Source: Lycorma delicatula (Eukaryota; Arthropoda; Insecta; Hemiptera; Fulgoridae). From it: a DNA stretch of 64,000 nt. Below are positions 30,741 to 42,234 of the stretch, piece after piece. The stretch spans positions 38,974,153 to 39,038,152 of the forward strand of contig NC_134465.1 in NCBI RefSeq assembly GCF_047948215.1, given 5' to 3'. A program made the position numbers and the translations under genes. The notes beneath the pieces are model-generated. The model did not search any database and was not told the origin of the DNA. It worked only from the letters and a program-made list of their open reading frames with translations. Position 1 is the first letter of the stretch. Every line of letters starts with the position of its first letter.

Positions 30741-31490
30741 TTTAAAAAAAAAAATAATTTTTACGGGTACAAATATTATTCAGAGGAAAATTTGCGATCT
30801 CCGTTCGCGCTGTGGGGATTTGGTTTGCTTGGCATTTCTACCGCCACCACTCCATTCGGTCAACCTAAAAAGCATAAGACTAAATGTCCGTGCCACAAAC
30901 GGCTACTGAGCCTCGAACAGTTTAACCACCAGTATCCTAAATTGCTCCTAGCACTTACCTAACAGCGTGAGCGGACTAAGCGCGGTACCATACACCACCG
31001 GCTTACGTGTCCCAACCGCTCACTTGTCATATATTTGCCAAAACGGGTAGGGGCACCCCGTCAACTATTAAAATATATATGACATCCATAAATTAAAATT
31101 TATTTCGTCTAGACTACAATTCGCTGCCACGCCTAGGTCACTGAATGCCAGCAAGTATCTATCCACAAAATTATAGCGTTTGATACCTTAATTGGCTGAT
31201 GGTCGGCCATATATATATCTAGGTTAGCTTCCCACAATAGTGCGGTAAGTCTTTTTCCTTAGGTAAACTACTGATGTCGGTTGAATAAAGTAACCTAATC
31301 AAGGAACTTCCACACGGTCCAACAATGCGTCTCTCACTGCTTGTGAGCGGCCAATTTTCCCCTTGACCTCTAAGTTCCAGAATGGCCTGAATGATATTTT
31401 TGTTATCTGAATTTTTAAATTTGATGTTATTTGGCTAAATTGCTTACTGCAGTAATTTTATGTCTCGGCGCTGATAATGACACTTAATGT
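30741..31490 (+). other. GC-richer LINE-derived sequence downstream of the mariner-like element
   Basis: Noticeably GC-richer than its surroundings. A 78-codon frame at 30726-30962 (GFGLLGISTATTPFGQPKKH) has no family I recognise. The block ends with the LINE-like 3' terminus described for 28516-31490. Confidence 0.4.
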
Positions 31491-32600
31491 GCACAAAAAA
31501 TGCACGAAATCAACAACCTAAAAACTACCAGGTTTTGATGTAGTTATTCTTAAAATGTTAATTATGTTACCATTTAAGACAGTTTTGTTCATAACGTATC
31601 TGTTTAATGGCATCCTTCACACAACTTATTTTCCATCTGCGTGAAAGGTAGTACAGATAATAATGATTCTTAAACCAGGTAGTCATTGCACAAAGTGACT
31701 TCAAACAGAACTATAAACCTGTCTTTATAAAGATTTTATCTGTTCTTTATAAAGATTTTCAGAAACTCTTTCGTCAAAGGTTGAAGCTTATTTTGATGTT
31801 AAATGTTATTCCTGACCATCAGTTTAGCTTCTGAAGTGGTCATTCAACTATGGAATAACCTCACAGAATTGTTAATTTCATTACCAGGTATTTAGAAGGA
31901 AGTGTTTTTGGAAGCCCAGCAAGCCTTCAACAAGGTCTAATACCCTGCTTTACTTTCTAAACTGAAACTGAGATTGCCTCAACCCTTTTACCTAATTTTG
32001 GTTAACTGCCTATTTTATAACTAGTAGTTTTTCCAGATTAAATATAATCAAGAATTATCTCAATTTTTTGACATGCTAGTGTTCCTCAAGGTTCTGTTCT
32101 AGGATTGATTCTATATTCAATCTTCACGGAAAAACTTCCATCTTTCGATGATGTTACTAATTTTTACCAAAAATTGTTGGTAAGTGAAAATTTTATTTTA
32201 TTCAAAATATATTAATACCAATACTTAGAAAATTAGATGTCACTGTTGCCTTGTTTGCTGATGAAATGGCAGTCTTAGCAGATGATGATGATCCAACATT
32301 AGCTTCAAATAAACTAGTCTCTCTCTTTTTCTGTTTAGCCTCTACCTCTGTAAGTATTACTTCAGAGGATTAGTGAGGTTGGTATGAGGGTGTATGTGTG
32401 TAAATTACAGTCTGATTTGAATCAAATCAATGAATGGTTAATTAAATGCAAAATGAAAATTAATCAGCAAAGTCTAGTCATCTAACATTTAAAATGAGGA
32501 AAGGAAACTGCCCACCAGTCCACCTGGATAATATTTTTATTCCTCTTACAGATTACATAAAATATCTAGATTTATAGCTTAATTGTCATTTGACATGAAA
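31491..32600 (+). mobile_element. Jockey-type LINE ORF2, reverse transcriptase part
   Basis: Resumes at a HEI.NLK..PGFDVVILKM-like segment, then VLFITYLFNGILHTTYFPSA, IPDHQFSF.SGHST, AQQAFNKVWYPALLSKLK (with frameshifts), a SGVPQGSVLG-like region near 32080, and LFADEMAVLADDDDPTLASN (32254-32310), where the catalytic FADD box reads FADE. After the SINE at 32321-32400 it resumes with LQSDLNQINEWLIKCKMKIN, GNCPPVHLDNIF and a YLDL.L-like block. It is the 3' half of the element starting at 27290. Confidence 0.88.
32321..32400 (-). mobile_element. 5'-truncated SINE inside the Jockey RT
   Basis: Inverted 3' part of the window's tRNA-derived SINE (TTCTGTTTAGCCTCTACCTC, ACTTCAGAGGATTAGTGAGG). It separates the codons for ...LASNKL from QSDLNQINEW in the RT reading, proving a later insertion. 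Approximate target repeats (AAACTAGTCT and AAATTACAGTCT) flank it. Confidence 0.88.
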
Positions 32601-33771
32601 ATACCATATGTAGGGTTAGGTCCCAAGTGTTAAATTGAATTAGCACAATGAAATTAAAAAAAGGCTGATTTTATTTTTATAAAACCACACGAATGAGCTG
32701 ATTACAAACACTACTGAATATAGACTGCCCTCTAACTGAATAAATGTGTAAACAAATTCATATTACTATTACTGCTACTGTTAGTATAGACAATTACAAT
32801 TATTAAATAAATTTAACCAGCTGACTCAAGTAGTACACTTTTCTCACTGCAAAGCAAAGCAAACACATGTATGTAGCCGGGAAATACAAAATGTGTTATG
32901 AACACAACACCGTATAAAAAAAAAAATGGGACCAGGTGAACGTTAAGTTGAAACAAATGCAATGTTTATCAGAAAAAAGACCTCAGTTCATAATTGAACA
33001 AGCTGTCATTGTACAAAGTAATTCTGAAACTGTTATGGACCAATTGTATCCAGCTCTTGGGATCAAAGTAACATAAAATCAAGTAAAAGCAACATTGGAA
33101 TTATGCAGCGATGCTTGAAATATCTCCACATCTTGGATCTAGGGGATAATTTGTGATACCTAATCTAATAATTTCTTCTGACAAATATTCTCTCATCGCT
33201 ATGTTTTCAAATTTATTGATTGTGTCTTACTACATTCTTTTCATTATTTTTTTTTTTTACTGTACAATATACTTTTCACTCATATAACATATCTTTTCAT
33301 ACGTAGATTTATTTTTGAGAAGTTTCATAGGAAACTATAACTATCTCAATTAAAGCCATATTATTGTCATCTGATTTACTTATGATTTTTCTCTACTGTA
33401 GAAAAATTGATTATAAATAAAATTTTACACAAACAAAAAAAAAAGCTATTATTTATAATAGCTATCATTTACAATATGCTGCCATTCAGCGGATTTTACA
33501 TGATGCGGTCTCATGTGTTTTTATTATGATTCTATTCTTAGGCAGATGCCCAACTAACTGCCTTCTGCTTATGATAACTTGTTTACCAATTAACTTCAGC
33601 TAAAAATTGCATAAAAGAAATATAAAATTTAGATAAAAAGGGTGATGTTCCTTAATCACAAAATCGCTGTCACTTTATATGATAAAAAATACACAAGTAG
33701 ATTAGAATAATTGTTATGATAATAATAGTGACACAGTGATAAGAAATGGTAATAAATGTTACATTTTGTTC
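32600..33771. other. Intergenic sequence, no recognised gene
   Basis: AT-rich. No open frame with family similarity; possible residual LINE 3' sequence at its left edge. Confidence 0.45.
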
Positions 33772-33781
33772 CATATATAAT

Positions 33782-34067
33782 TAGTGGTGAACGTGTCTTC
33801 CCAAATCAGCTGATTTCAAAGTCGAGAGTTCCAGCGTTCAAGTTCTATTAAAGTCAGTTATTTATACACAAATTTGAATACTAGATCATGGATACCAGGT
33901 GTTCTTTGGGGGTTGCATTTCAATTAACCACACATCTCAGTAATGGTCGAACTGAGATTGTACATGACTACACTTCATTTACACTCATACATTTCATCCT
34001 CATTCATTCCCTGAAGTATTATCTGAAAGGTAATTAACGAAGGCTAAACAGTAAAAGAAAAAAGTTT
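33782..34067 (+). mobile_element. Near full-length tRNA-derived SINE with 10-bp target duplication
   Basis: 286 bp, homologous from TAGTGGTGAAC onward to the copy at 26619. It shares TCGAGAGTTC, CTAGATCATGGATACC, AACCACACATCTCAG and the GGCTAAACAGTAAAAGAAA tail. It lacks the first 16 bases of the head, and its B box is mutated (CGTTCAAGTTC). Direct repeats CATATATAAT flank it at 33772-33781 and 34068-34077. Confidence 0.93.
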
Positions 34068-34077
34068 CATATATAAT

Positions 34078-35039
34078 ATAAATGCATCAGTCATGGGTAA
34101 ATGAGCTACTCCTTGAATATAAGTTAGAAAAGAATTGTGTTAGTATCATATAAAAGCCAAGAGAATTGTTTAAATTCAGTAAAAATACAAATAAAAAAGA
34201 AATCAATAGAAAATAAAATAAAAAATACTTGGAAGATGTTAGTAAAATGACATTTTAACACATTAAACAAGTATGCATAAAACTAAATATTTTTAAATTA
34301 ATATTTAAAATACTTTTCACACAGTAATTTAATTGTCTTTAATAAATCGGTGGGACCTTTCGAATAATTTATATGTACCGCTCAAGAAATTGCATTCATT
34401 TTTGTTAACGTATAATTTTGTACGCAACATTACAATCAGGTGTTTATGTCGGTATAGCATTGGTTGTCTGGCCATTGTAATAAAGCTACTTGGTAAATGT
34501 GCTTCTGCTTTTGTAAAATTAGAAATGACTCCTTAGATATGATAAATGTACACTTTAAGAAAAGATTTTTAATTACTTTAATCAGTTATTTAAGTAATTT
34601 TTTTTTTTTGTTTAAAGTAATCTTTCAAATTTTTGCTTTTATTTCAGTAATAAATAATTTAATACATTTTGTTACAAATTTTGATTATTTTAATAAAATA
34701 CATATAATATGCGAAAATTTGTATTGCTTGCTTTCTTATAGGGATTATTATTTTTATTGTTAGATTTAAGAAAGTATTTTTATTTATTCGTCACAAGTAA
34801 ATAAAAAAAAACTTATTTCGTCAGATGGTGACAATGAGCCAAGAATAAGAAGAGGTGCAGTTGTATTCTCAGACTTAACCTATGTTTGCACTCGTGGTTA
34901 GTGAAGTTAACGTTGATTATGTCATTAAGTTTGTGTAATGTTCTGTTTCTTGTTTGTGATGTTAGAATTAGAGTTGTGACTGTAATTTTGTTAGTTGCAG
35001 AGTAAAAGATCTGGGTAAAGTGCTTAAAAGACGTATATA
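34078..35039. other. Upstream region of the PWP1-like gene
   Basis: AT-rich sequence with two unrecognised overlapping open frames (34333-34763), then the probable promoter and 5' UTR of the PWP1-like gene from about 34800. A TTTTGTTAGTTGCAG at about 34988-35002 could be a splice acceptor for a 5'-UTR exon. Confidence 0.45.
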
Positions 35040-36494
35040 ATGAATTTCATATCGTGTGCCAAGTGGATTAAAAAAGGGGTAGCAAAAAGTAACCCAGAAA
35101 AAGTTCAGTTGACACCAGAAGAATTACAAAGAATTATTAATACAACTAGAGATGATATTAAAGATTTAGAAGGTGGTGAGACGGAAGATGAACCTATGGA
35201 AGAAGTTGCTTCTTCTTCAACAGGTGATGGGTATAAATTTGATGAATACGATAAAGAAGATGAAGTTGCCGATTCTCTTTTTGGAATCGGTAATTTAGTG
35301 GCCGATGTTGATGATGATTATAAAATACGTGATGAAGACTATGACAGTGAAGAGGAAGATGATAAAATAAAGCCCACAGATAATCTTATTGCTGTCGGAC
35401 ATGTTGAAGGTGATGCGAGTGTACTAGAAATTTTTCTTTATAATGAACAAGATGGTGATTTGTATGTGCATCATGATATTTTACTTCCTACAGTACCTCT
35501 GTGTTTAGAATGGTTGAGTTATGAACCGACTGATCCAAAACCTGGTAATTTAATTGCTGTCGGAGGCATGTCGGCTGTTATCGGTGTATGGGATTTGGAT
35601 GTAATAGATTGTCTAGAACCGGCTTATCAGTTAGGAAAATTCTCTGTGAAGAGAAAACGTAATAAAAGTCACGGTCATAAAGATGCCGTGTTGGATATTT
35701 CTTGGAATAAAAATTATAAACATATATTAGCCAGCGGTTCTGTAGATAAAACTGTTATTTTGTGGGATTTAGATGTCGGCAGAGCAGGCACAACATTTAC
35801 TGAATTTGATGAAAAGATTCAGAGTTTAAAATGGCATCCTGTCGATTATCATTTTTTACTTGTTGGCTCTGCCGATAAGACAGTAAAATTATTTGATTGT
35901 CGTTTAACTGAAATATCCAGTAAGTGGGAATTCAATGAAGAGATTGAAAAGGTTGCTTGGTGTCCATGGGATAATAATAAAGTATATTTTGGAACAAACA
36001 GTGGTAATGTTTTAAGTTATGATATTAGACAGCCTAAAAAACAATTATGGGAAGTTCAAGCGCATCTCAAAGAGATTACTGGGTTAGAACTTGATGACAA
36101 TTGTCCTGAGATGTTAGTTACCAGTTCTATGGATGAAATGGTTAAAGTGTGGGATATTCAGGAAGACTCTCCAAAACTTAAATGCTGTAAATCCTTTGGG
36201 GTCGGTGAAATTCAGTGTGTAGATTTAAATCCAGATTGTCCGTATGTTGCTTGTATTGGTGGTACAAAAAAGAAGAAAAACTTTAAAGTTGTTAATTTAC
36301 AGCATGAAATGTTACAAAATACATCAGATGATATTGTGAATCAAGAACCAGTGATTTTTAATGAAGGAAGTAGTAGTAGTAGTAAGTCGACAAACAACCT
36401 TCAGTTAACAGAAAATGCTTTTAAGTCATTGACACTTAAAAACAAACCTTTTAAAAGTAAAAAGAAATTTGGACATAAACACAAGCAAACATAA
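35040..36494 (+). CDS. PWP1: PWP1-like WD40-repeat protein, single exon
   Basis: An intact 484-residue frame, close to the 501 of human PWP1. The N-terminus has the family signature CAKWIKKGVAKSNPEKVQLT with PEEL (residues 6-28), an acidic region (about 45-110) and DNLIAVGHVEGDASVLEI. WD repeats follow: VHHDILLPTVPLCLEWLSYE with GVWDLDVIDCLEP (143-194), GHKDAVLDISWNK with KTVILWDLD (212-245), HPVDYHFLLVGSADKTVKLF (266-285), VAWCPWDNNKVYFGTNSGNV (305-324) and MLVTSSMDEMVKVWDI (358-373). The tail is Ser-rich (443-450) and basic. PWP1 is a nucleolar/chromatin WD40 protein linked to ribosome biogenesis and rDNA transcription. No intron interrupts the frame. It may be a naturally intronless gene or an intact retrocopy; I see no A-tail or flanking duplication to prove the latter. 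Confidence 0.95.
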   Translation: MNFISCAKWIKKGVAKSNPEKVQLTPEELQRIINTTRDDIKDLEGGETEDEPMEEVASSSTGDGYKFDEYDKEDEVADSLFGIGNLVADVDDDYKIRDEDYDSEEEDDKIKPTDNLIAVGHVEGDASVLEIFLYNEQDGDLYVHHDILLPTVPLCLEWLSYEPTDPKPGNLIAVGGMSAVIGVWDLDVIDCLEPAYQLGKFSVKRKRNKSHGHKDAVLDISWNKNYKHILASGSVDKTVILWDLDVGRAGTTFTEFDEKIQSLKWHPVDYHFLLVGSADKTVKLFDCRLTEISSKWEFNEEIEKVAWCPWDNNKVYFGTNSGNVLSYDIRQPKKQLWEVQAHLKEITGLELDDNCPEMLVTSSMDEMVKVWDIQEDSPKLKCCKSFGVGEIQCVDLNPDCPYVACIGGTKKKKNFKVVNLQHEMLQNTSDDIVNQEPVIFNEGSSSSSKSTNNLQLTENAFKSLTLKNKPFKSKKKFGHKHKQT

Positions 36495-36574
36495 CATATT
36501 GGATTACAAGATTTACATGTAATGAAATACATCTAACCAAAAAATATTGTTACAATAGCTTGATTTTTATTCAT

Positions 36575-36580
36575 AATAAA
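36575..36580 (+). terminator. Poly(A) signal AATAAA for the PWP1-like gene
   Basis: A canonical AATAAA lies 81 bases after the stop codon, the first such hexamer downstream, in an AT-rich 3' region. Confidence 0.6.
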
Positions 36581-36599
36581 AATTATTCTTATGTTCATG

Positions 36600-38180
36600 A
36601 CTTATTATTTTTTAAACTAAAACAAATTCTCATTTTTTCAGTTTTCTGTTAACCATGTAATGTTTATGATTTTTTCCTTTTCTTTGTGTTTGTATATAAT
36701 TTTGATAAATTAATATTTTTCCAAAATCCAATGACTAAATTATCGGAACTATATTCAGTCTCGTCTCAGTGAAATAGTAGATAGTTTTCATCATGAATAT
36801 TTAATTAATTTTAAGCTTCCAATTCTTATATATTTTTTTTGAAATTAAGTGTGTTCCCTTAAGTGGTTTAATGAAATATTTTATGTACAGTTTTCTTATG
36901 ATAAGTTGTAAACATCTTACTGACAAGACGTTTTATGACATTCAACTATTATGAACATAAAAATTAATTTTTTTTTTTTCATTTTGATTCCCATTTATAA
37001 AAATTTATATGTACAATTATAAAATTCATAATTACTCTAATCCCTGATTGAGGAATAATTCAAAAGTGCTTGGATAGTCTCTATTCGCAGTTGTGGTAAG
37101 CGGATATTTTTTTTTTTAAAGAAATATTTTGTACCAATTACATTGTTTAATAAATAGTCCTTATAAATTTTAAGAATACACAAAAGATAAATCATAATAA
37201 ACATGTGAAATGATGGCATTTCAAAGTGTGATTTCATTATTGTAAACTGAGTTAGCAGTATTGTTATTAATGGTGCACATCTTTAAAAAGTTAAGAAATT
37301 TCTTTATTTTGAAATTATTTTCTGGTTGTTCATTTTATATTATTTTGTAAATTTCATATCACTCAATTCCAAGGTATTGGTTATTTACATGCTATATGTA
37401 ATTCTGTGTTGTTTCTAATGTCTTTTGTTTAAGTGTTGTTCTATTTCTATGCAGTTAATTCTGTTGGGTTAGTACATGTTTGTATTTCATCTACCTGTGG
37501 GTGAATGTATGTCCAGTCCATCTAATGTAGTATTTATTGTGATCACTGCAGTTTAATTTATGTACTTGGTTGCTGTGCTTGTTAGCATGTATGTTGTGTC
37601 CTGAAATCATAGTGATAACCTTTCTAAAAATGTTAATATTTTCACACTTGAGTTACACATTTTATTATGTTGAGTTCTTCAACATACTTTTATAATGTAT
37701 AAGAAAGCTGGATATATTTTTTTTAATGTCATTAAAGGAAACACAATGTAAAGAAATGTATAGAATTTTGAAAAAGTATTTCAAGGTTAAACAATCTATC
37801 TTTAGATATGCATGTAGTAATTTTGGTCAGCGCAATGTTTACATAAGAAAGATGATAACAAATAATGTAGTTTGTAAAGCAGCTCGAACCAATCAGAAAA
37901 TGTTTGCAAGCTAAACATATTTTAGTTGTGCTAAGTGTGTTATGCCAGTAAGTTATGTTGAAATTTAAATGTATCTCGGTGTAAACTTTAAAACAGTTTG
38001 GTTAAAATCTATTTAGGATTTAAACTAGTCTTTAAATGATTAATTTTACTTATACATATAGATCAGTCAAAAAAACTTTTAAGAACAGTAAAAAGCTTTT
38101 TTTCCAAAAAAATAATTGATTCAAATAAATTGTAAATAAGCAAAGAAAATGGATTTCAATGCTTCCAAGTCAAAAAAATA
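36600..38180. other. Intergenic sequence, no recognised gene
   Basis: AT-rich, with only short open frames lacking family similarity (for example 37726-37914 plus). Confidence 0.5.
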
Positions 38181-38189
38181 TTTTTGTCA

Positions 38190-39000
38190 GATGTACATTA
38201 GTGTGTATGTGTATGTTGGCTGTATTTAGTCTTATAACTATGAAGCCCATAGATCGATTTTCTTCAAATTTTTGCAGATAGGTATTACTTTCAAGGGGGC
38301 GGGGGAAGAATGTATTAAAGTTTGGCAAAAATTTGAAAAAGGGGGTGGGGGTATTTTGGCCAAAATAAAATTTCAAATTTTTACTGGTCCACTTTAACAA
38401 AAAACTTTTCTTACAAAAGCAGAATTATTTTTTTATCAAAATCACAAATAACAAAGTTTTTATTTAATATTCACCCCTCCCAAAAAATGATTGTATATTT
38501 TTCTCATTTTAGCTATATCTTGCTGCAGAAAAGGAGTAATGGAAGTTTTTTAGATCTATATTTTCTACAGCAATACACATTCAAACCAGTATAAAATATT
38601 TTTACCATCGCACTCCAATGGTGTGTGGTAACAAAAAATATTTGTTTAATTTTCAAAAATTAAATCCATCTCAAGTTACACATTGCAGTTAAAATGTAAA
38701 AATTTTAATTTTTTGATAGCTCATACCCTGCATTTCTTAAAGAAAAATTACCCAAAAAGTTTTACTCCGTCAAAGAAAATTACAAAGTTTATTTAAAATT
38801 ATGAATGTATCTTTATTTTTTAATAGAAATTAAAAATGTATTATCACTTAGGGATTATTTTCTTAAAAATTAATATTTCCCAAATGCTTACTCTTGAGTT
38901 TGGGATCCTCCAAAATGAAAAACGTTTTTCATGATTACAGATGCATTCCATTTTCATTAAACCCTCCACGAGTATAGAAATAATTAGTTTTTGTATTTAT
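38190..39000. repeat. Possible unclassified interspersed repeat
   Basis: Contains polypurine G-runs (AAGGGGGCGGGGGAAG near 38294, GGGGGTGGGGG near 38341) unlike the AT-rich surroundings, and a style of short A/T blocks common in insect repeats. No terminal repeats or coding found. Confidence 0.3.
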
Positions 39001-40406
39001 TTATTTACCTATGCATTATAAAATTAGAAATGAATATTTTTTTTATGTGAAAAAATTCATAATTTTGTTATTGTTTTTCAATAAATACTAATTTTCTTGA
39101 AATTTTCACATGAAAATATTATGAATATCAAAAAGAAACCAAGGAGTACATCAGTAGTCTACAAGAATCCAATAATAAGCATAGATAATGGCAAAAGCAA
39201 TGAAATTTATGTTTTTGTAAACAGTATATGAAATATTGTTTATTTAGACTAATTAATTTTTTGTTTAAAAAATCCTTTTAAGTTATCATAAAGAACTTCA
39301 GACAGATCACCAAAGGAACATCCTTACAAAATTAAAATAAAGTCATTGTCAATTTAGTGATTAGTGCAACTTCAGTATAAAAAAAAAAATTAATAAAGAG
39401 CAGAAAATATTATTAAAAGAATATTTATTCTTTGCCAAGAATATCACTTTAAATGATAAAAATAAAGACTATTTAAATAATACTTCTAATAAATTTTGTA
39501 GGTGGCATCAGTTATTACATTATGGTCAATAACCAACAGCATGCAGTTGGGTGCAACCTACATCCCATTTTAACTTCAGTGACCAATGGAAACTGCGGTT
39601 GGTTGAGATTTGACTTTTAGTATTTTATACACATAATTCAATTTACTGGATGCTTCTATTGAGATGTTCCAAGTGCTATGCTGACAATATCAGATTGTAA
39701 GAGGTGCGATTAAAGTTTTATATATGATGTATAAATAGTACAAATGCAATAACAAAATAATTTTTTTTTACTTTTATTAACTGTAGGGAATTAAAGTCAT
39801 TAGAGGTGAATAAGGTGTCTGGAATTGCTAGCAAATGTCGTTCTTATGAAAATGATCAACCTGTAAAATTCTAACAAGTTAAAATTATCCAAACAAATGG
39901 AAATCCAAACTTAGCATTATTTTTAATGCTACCTGAAATATAGTATCTTGTCTATCTCTGATAGACATGATATACTGTTTTTGGTACTAAGTAACTATTT
40001 TTATAGTTTTTATGCACTTTTATAAAGTAGATGTTTGCAAATATTTGTCCTTGAATCTTATATAGGTTACAGTTTCTTATAACAAATAATGATACCTCAA
40101 CTTCAATCCATAAGTTGTGGTAGTGACAGAATAAGATGTAGTTTTGTTACCTGTTTGCATTCCCGGTCGCCAGTCAAACTGTGTACAATCAGCATTTTTA
40201 CCCAAAAGATGTTAAATCAAACCTTCCTGTTTAAGTGAAGCTTGGGCCTCAATGTCAAGCTTCACTGGATTTTTGTTAGGGTTGGATTCCGTTCAGCAAT
40301 AACCAAAGATTTTGGGACAAGCAAAACTTATTGTAGGAACCTCCCCTCCATGGCTGAAACTAATTTACAATGCAAGACAGAACACCTTTTTTATTTATTA
40401 AGACAG
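39001..40406. other. Intergenic sequence, no recognised gene
   Basis: AT-rich with no supported open frame. The 64-codon frame at 40242-40436 is unrecognised and overlaps the dispersed repeat. Confidence 0.45.
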
Positions 40407-40643
40407 ATAACTTTTTTATTTATTAAGGTAGAATGAAAAACTTGGTCTCATCTTAAAGCTTGTTTGATGCTCTTTCATTATGATATACAAGCCTATGTGT
40501 TTACATAAATTTTGATTTCAAGGTCACCATCTTTGAATTTCAGAGAAAACAGATTTTCAACCTTTTATTAAAAAGTATACGTTATTTGTCATTATACTAT
40601 GAAATTGAGAAAATTTTAAACTGGGACTGCTTTGGGATCAGGT
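40407..40643 (+). repeat. Dispersed repeat, copy 1 (inverted partner at 45208)
   Basis: Matches the reverse complement of 45208-45440, with many small differences: ATTTATTAAGGTAGAATG, TTTAAAGCTTATTTGATGCT-like, TTTACATAAA and AAACTGGGACTG in the same order. The class is unknown. Confidence 0.6.
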
Positions 40644-41169
40644 GATAAAAAATATAATGTGTATCAATATTTTGGCAAAATTTATTTTTTTTTAATTTCT
40701 AATTAGTTAAAAGTTTTTAAGATAATACTTATTAACATTTCTACTAGTTTATATGTTTAGTATCCTTTCTTTATATAGAGCGTTCAGACCCTTCCCTGTA
40801 TTTGCCCTGCTTTATCTGGTCTTCTTGTTTATTTGTTATTAATGGTTATACTTACGTTTTAATTTTCTTCATCTACTTCTATACACTTATAACCTATGAA
40901 ATCACTTACAGTGGTGGTCCAAGAGCTCCAGATTCAGGTCACTATAACCTAAGGGGCCTGGATTGACAGGTTGCGGCACGATTGTGCGGCTGCTTACAGG
41001 GGTTGGAATGGTGCATGGAGCACAAGGAGGGGGTGGAATTGATGATTGAACAATTTGGCCGAGCATCAAGACTGACTGCGATATGGGTCCTACAGCGGCC
41101 TCGACCAATGGACGGACCCTTAGGTAGTGGCGAGTATGCCGATTGGAGAGTGCCCTGAGCAGTCATAAC

Positions 41170-41990
41170 CACTGCTTTCGGGGAGCCATCTGTTACACAG
41201 GCGAAAACCTGGGAAAAAGTGGTCTTCTGACCTTAGTGTGGTGCTTGCAAGAGTTAAGTCCATTAGGAGAAGATACCAGCATCGCCCCCTAATGGGGATT
41301 ATCAATAAGTGCATGCTGAGGGTCGGCAGATCTACCGGCGTGCCCATAATGAGTACAAACTCAAGTTCTGGCAAGACTCCATGCGCGAGTTGCAGCGTAA
41401 CCCCTGGCAGCTCGTGAAATCATGTTACCAGCCAAAGCCATTGCATGTACTGTACAGTGTTCAATGCGGGTTTAGTGGTCATGACCACACTTTTAACATC
41501 TGTGGTGACTTGCATAGCATTCCCGGCTACTCTGTTTCCAGATGCTCTGAAGGGTGAAGCAGATGTTAGGGTGGATGAAACATTCCCTGGAGTATGGGCT
41601 GTGGAACCTGTAGCTATAGACTGAGTAGTTTCTCGAATGGCTCTGAGAAAGCACCAGGGATTGACCAACTTGACTCGGATATTTTCTATAATTTGCTGCC
41701 TCTCATAAGAGAGCTGCTTGGCAGGCTGTTCTTAGGGTGCCTAAGCCAGGGTTGCTTTCCGACTTGTTGGAAGGTGGCTTTGGTGAGGGTACTCTTAGAA
41801 TCACGAAAGGATCCGAGTGAGGTCAGCAGTTATTTACCCATCAGCCTCTTGTTAGTAATCGGCAAGTTGTTTGAAAGGCTGGTGGTGCAACGGCTCTGGG
41901 AAAACATCGATGTGAACTCATTTCTAAATCGGGGCCAGTATAGCTTTATGAAAGGGGTTGGTACTGAGGATTGCATTTTAAATGCTGAAT
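41170..41990 (+). mobile_element. R1-type LINE remnant (endonuclease-RT linker and N-terminal RT)
   Basis: The frames give LARVKSIRRRYQHR, YRRAHNEYKLKFWQDSMREL then QRNPWQLV (41336-41420), and an RT start APGIDQLDSDIFYNLLP, FPTCWKVALVRVLLESRKDP, YLPISLLLVIGKLFERLVVQ, RGQYSFMKGVGTEDCI (41650-41990). R1-clade LINEs share this layout. Upstream sequence from 40905 may be worn endonuclease. The 3' part of RT is absent. Confidence 0.82.
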
Positions 41991-42234
41991 GAATATTTCA
42001 TAATATAAATATTTAAATAATATATGAATATTTCTGTCACTTAATTAACTAAGAATTATAATAAAATCATTATTACTAAAATCAATGTAAGTTTTATACA
42101 GTTAAATTAAGTTAATAATTCACTATCATTTTAGTTCTTTTATGACACTGAATTTAAATTTATATAAATATTACAAATAAAACCACTGAAAAATGTTAAA
42201 ATTATATTTTTAAAGTTTATGATTTTTATGCAAT

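Larger units (their letters stand above)
28516..31490 (+). mobile_element. Second LINE fragment inserted into the Jockey ORF2
   Basis: This 3-kb block exactly interrupts the Jockey linker. It contains a LINE ORF1 (gag-like) piece at about 28890-29396 with a zinc-knuckle: CYMYGEEGHNETAC and then C..CGGH-like residues in an adjacent frame, and a CPTFKEEKAIFEKLYRAEAI-like follow-up. The right end, CTCGGCGCTGATAATGACAC and ACAAAAAA at about 31460-31490, looks like a LINE 3' UTR with a short A-tail. No RT domain remains, so it is internally deleted. It is itself split by the mariner-like element at 29399-30738. Confidence 0.65.
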
